A stretch of 64,000 nucleotides of DNA from contig FONU01000015.1 in assembly GCA_900112995.1 (NCBI GenBank), positions 1-64,000 of the forward strand, in the 5' to 3' direction. The translations under genes and the position numbers were made by a program. The notes under the pieces were generated by a model. It saw nothing but the letters and a program-made list of their open reading frames with translations. It did no database searches and was not told where the DNA came from. Shown here in pieces: positions 63,153 to 64,000 of the stretch; positions within the stretch are counted from its first letter, which is position 1; each line of letters opens with the position of its first letter. This stretch comes from [Lactobacillus] rogosae. GTDB lineage: Bacteria; Bacillota; Clostridia; Lachnospirales; Lachnospiraceae.

Positions 63153-64000
63153 TGAAAAAGTTAGGTGTAGTTCTTCAATATGAGCTTATGACTTATATTA
63201 AGAATAAGTCGTATGTAATCAGTACGGTTGTTATAGCTGTTATAGCTGCTGCTATTATGTTTGTGCCAAGATTTATAGATATAAGTGCCATCACAGGAAT
63301 TACTAATAGTACAGAACAGAATTCTGGTGATTCTGACAGCGATAAAGATAATGTTGATGGTAAGAGTGATTCTGATAAAGATAATAAAGCAGACAATAAT
63401 AAAGATGTAATTCTTATATATGATGAGTCTGGAACATTTTCAGATATTCAGATAATTCAGGCAGCTTTTGATGATATGAAGGTTGAAAAAGTGTCATCAG
63501 AAAGTGAATTAAAGGATAAAGTGTCAGATGAAGAAGTCAAGGCAGGCTTTGTGGTTCACAGTCTTACAGATTATGAGTATATTGTATACAATAAGAGTAT
63601 GACTGACAGCATTGATATGCAGTTTAATCAGGTACTTACAGCACTTAACCAGATGGTGTACTGCAGTATCCATAATCTTGATTATGAGCAGATAATAACG
63701 GCATTTAATCCAGAGATTAACAGTCAGACAGTTGTTCTTGGCAAGGATATGGGAAATAATTATTTTTATTGTTATGCACTCATTATCATTATATTTATGA
63801 TAATAATATTCTATGGTGTTATGGTTGCGACATCAGTTACTCAGGAGAAGTCCAACAGGACTATAGAGGTGCTTGTAACAAGTGCTGATACTAAGATTTT
63901 ATTTTTTGGAAAGGTGCTTGCTGGTACAATAGCTTCGTTATGTCAGGCTGGAATACTTATGCTTGCGATTGTCGGTGCATATAAGTTTAATCAGAGTGCG
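63152..64000 (+). CDS. ABC-2 type permease, NatB-like (partial, runs off the window)
   Basis: 283 codons are visible from the ATG at 63152 (GGGAGGTG upstream) with no stop before the window ends. One membrane segment lies at about 20-40 (VISTVVIAVIAAAIMFVP), then a Ser/Asp/Lys-rich low-complexity stretch at about 52-85 inside the extracytoplasmic part, then a folded domain, and further segments from about 208 (YCYALIIIIFMIIIFYGVMVA). VTQEKSNRTIEVLVTSA is the conserved ABC-2 loop. It forms an exporter with the upstream ATPase; Na+ export as in NatAB is only one possibility. Confidence 0.85.
   Translation, partial: MKKLGVVLQYELMTYIKNKSYVISTVVIAVIAAAIMFVPRFIDISAITGITNSTEQNSGDSDSDKDNVDGKSDSDKDNKADNNKDVILIYDESGTFSDIQIIQAAFDDMKVEKVSSESELKDKVSDEEVKAGFVVHSLTDYEYIVYNKSMTDSIDMQFNQVLTALNQMVYCSIHNLDYEQIITAFNPEINSQTVVLGKDMGNNYFYCYALIIIIFMIIIFYGVMVATSVTQEKSNRTIEVLVTSADTKILFFGKVLAGTIASLCQAGILMLAIVGAYKFNQSA

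Overview
The window looks like chromosome of a low-GC, anaerobic Firmicute of the Lachnospiraceae type, most like Lachnospira ([Eubacterium] eligens). The points behind this are: a strict-anaerobe gene set (hybrid-cluster protein, a four-domain acyl-CoA dehydratase activase fusion, a Rrf2-sufCBDSU operon), CheV and SpoIIM homologues, a T-box in front of tyrS, a Firmicute-type SOS box at recA, and the pectin pair kduI/kduD. The species name is inference. No phage, transposase, CRISPR array or tRNA gene was seen.

Layout. 1-390 is the 3' end of a 23S rRNA gene that ends in a terminator with no 5S behind it. 0.6-6.1 kb carries cheV, an unassigned Sir2-like protein, a large acidic membrane protein translationally coupled to hisH, then hisF and ung. 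A 39-residue membrane protein, missed by length-limited ORF calling, lies at 6.2-6.3 kb on the minus strand next to the very large BadF/HgdB-type fusion (6.5-10.7 kb). 11-17.5 kb holds a rhomboid-like protein with a zinc ribbon, pyruvate kinase, a VanZ-like protein, a tandem 80-bp multi-hairpin repeat, T-box-tyrS and an unassigned polytopic protein. 17.6-22.9 kb is translation and RNA housekeeping: rqcH divergent from yicC-gmk-rpoZ, then a RumA-type methyltransferase gene.

22.9-29.5 kb is a clear accessory segment. A 3' fragment of a ClbS/DfsB-like gene stands at its left edge and a probably 5'-truncated HNH gene at its right edge. Between them is an AT-rich, AAA/CAA-biased cassette of permease, ATPase, permease, response regulator and sensor kinase, with the order and sizes of the pneumococcal vex123-vncRS locus. 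A perfect 11-bp direct repeat in its promoter is a candidate operator for its own regulator.

29.7-41.3 kb holds hcp, two MATE pumps, the Fe-S assembly operon under an IscR-like Rrf2 regulator, and glpK. 41.4-45.7 kb is a MoxR / DUF58 / transglutaminase operon. 45.8-53.6 kb carries an AEC transporter, rimO, pgsA, cinA (C-terminal type), recA-recX under two LexA-like boxes, and rny. 54-58.4 kb has an aspartate-type aminotransferase, proC, a Nudix hydrolase, spoIIM, and a convergent aroF. 58.6-61.9 kb has pdp and kduI/kduD. The window ends inside a NatAB-like ABC exporter. Many apparent GTG/TTG/ATG starts overlap a Shine-Dalgarno sequence, so starts were moved to the next ATG where spacing supports it.
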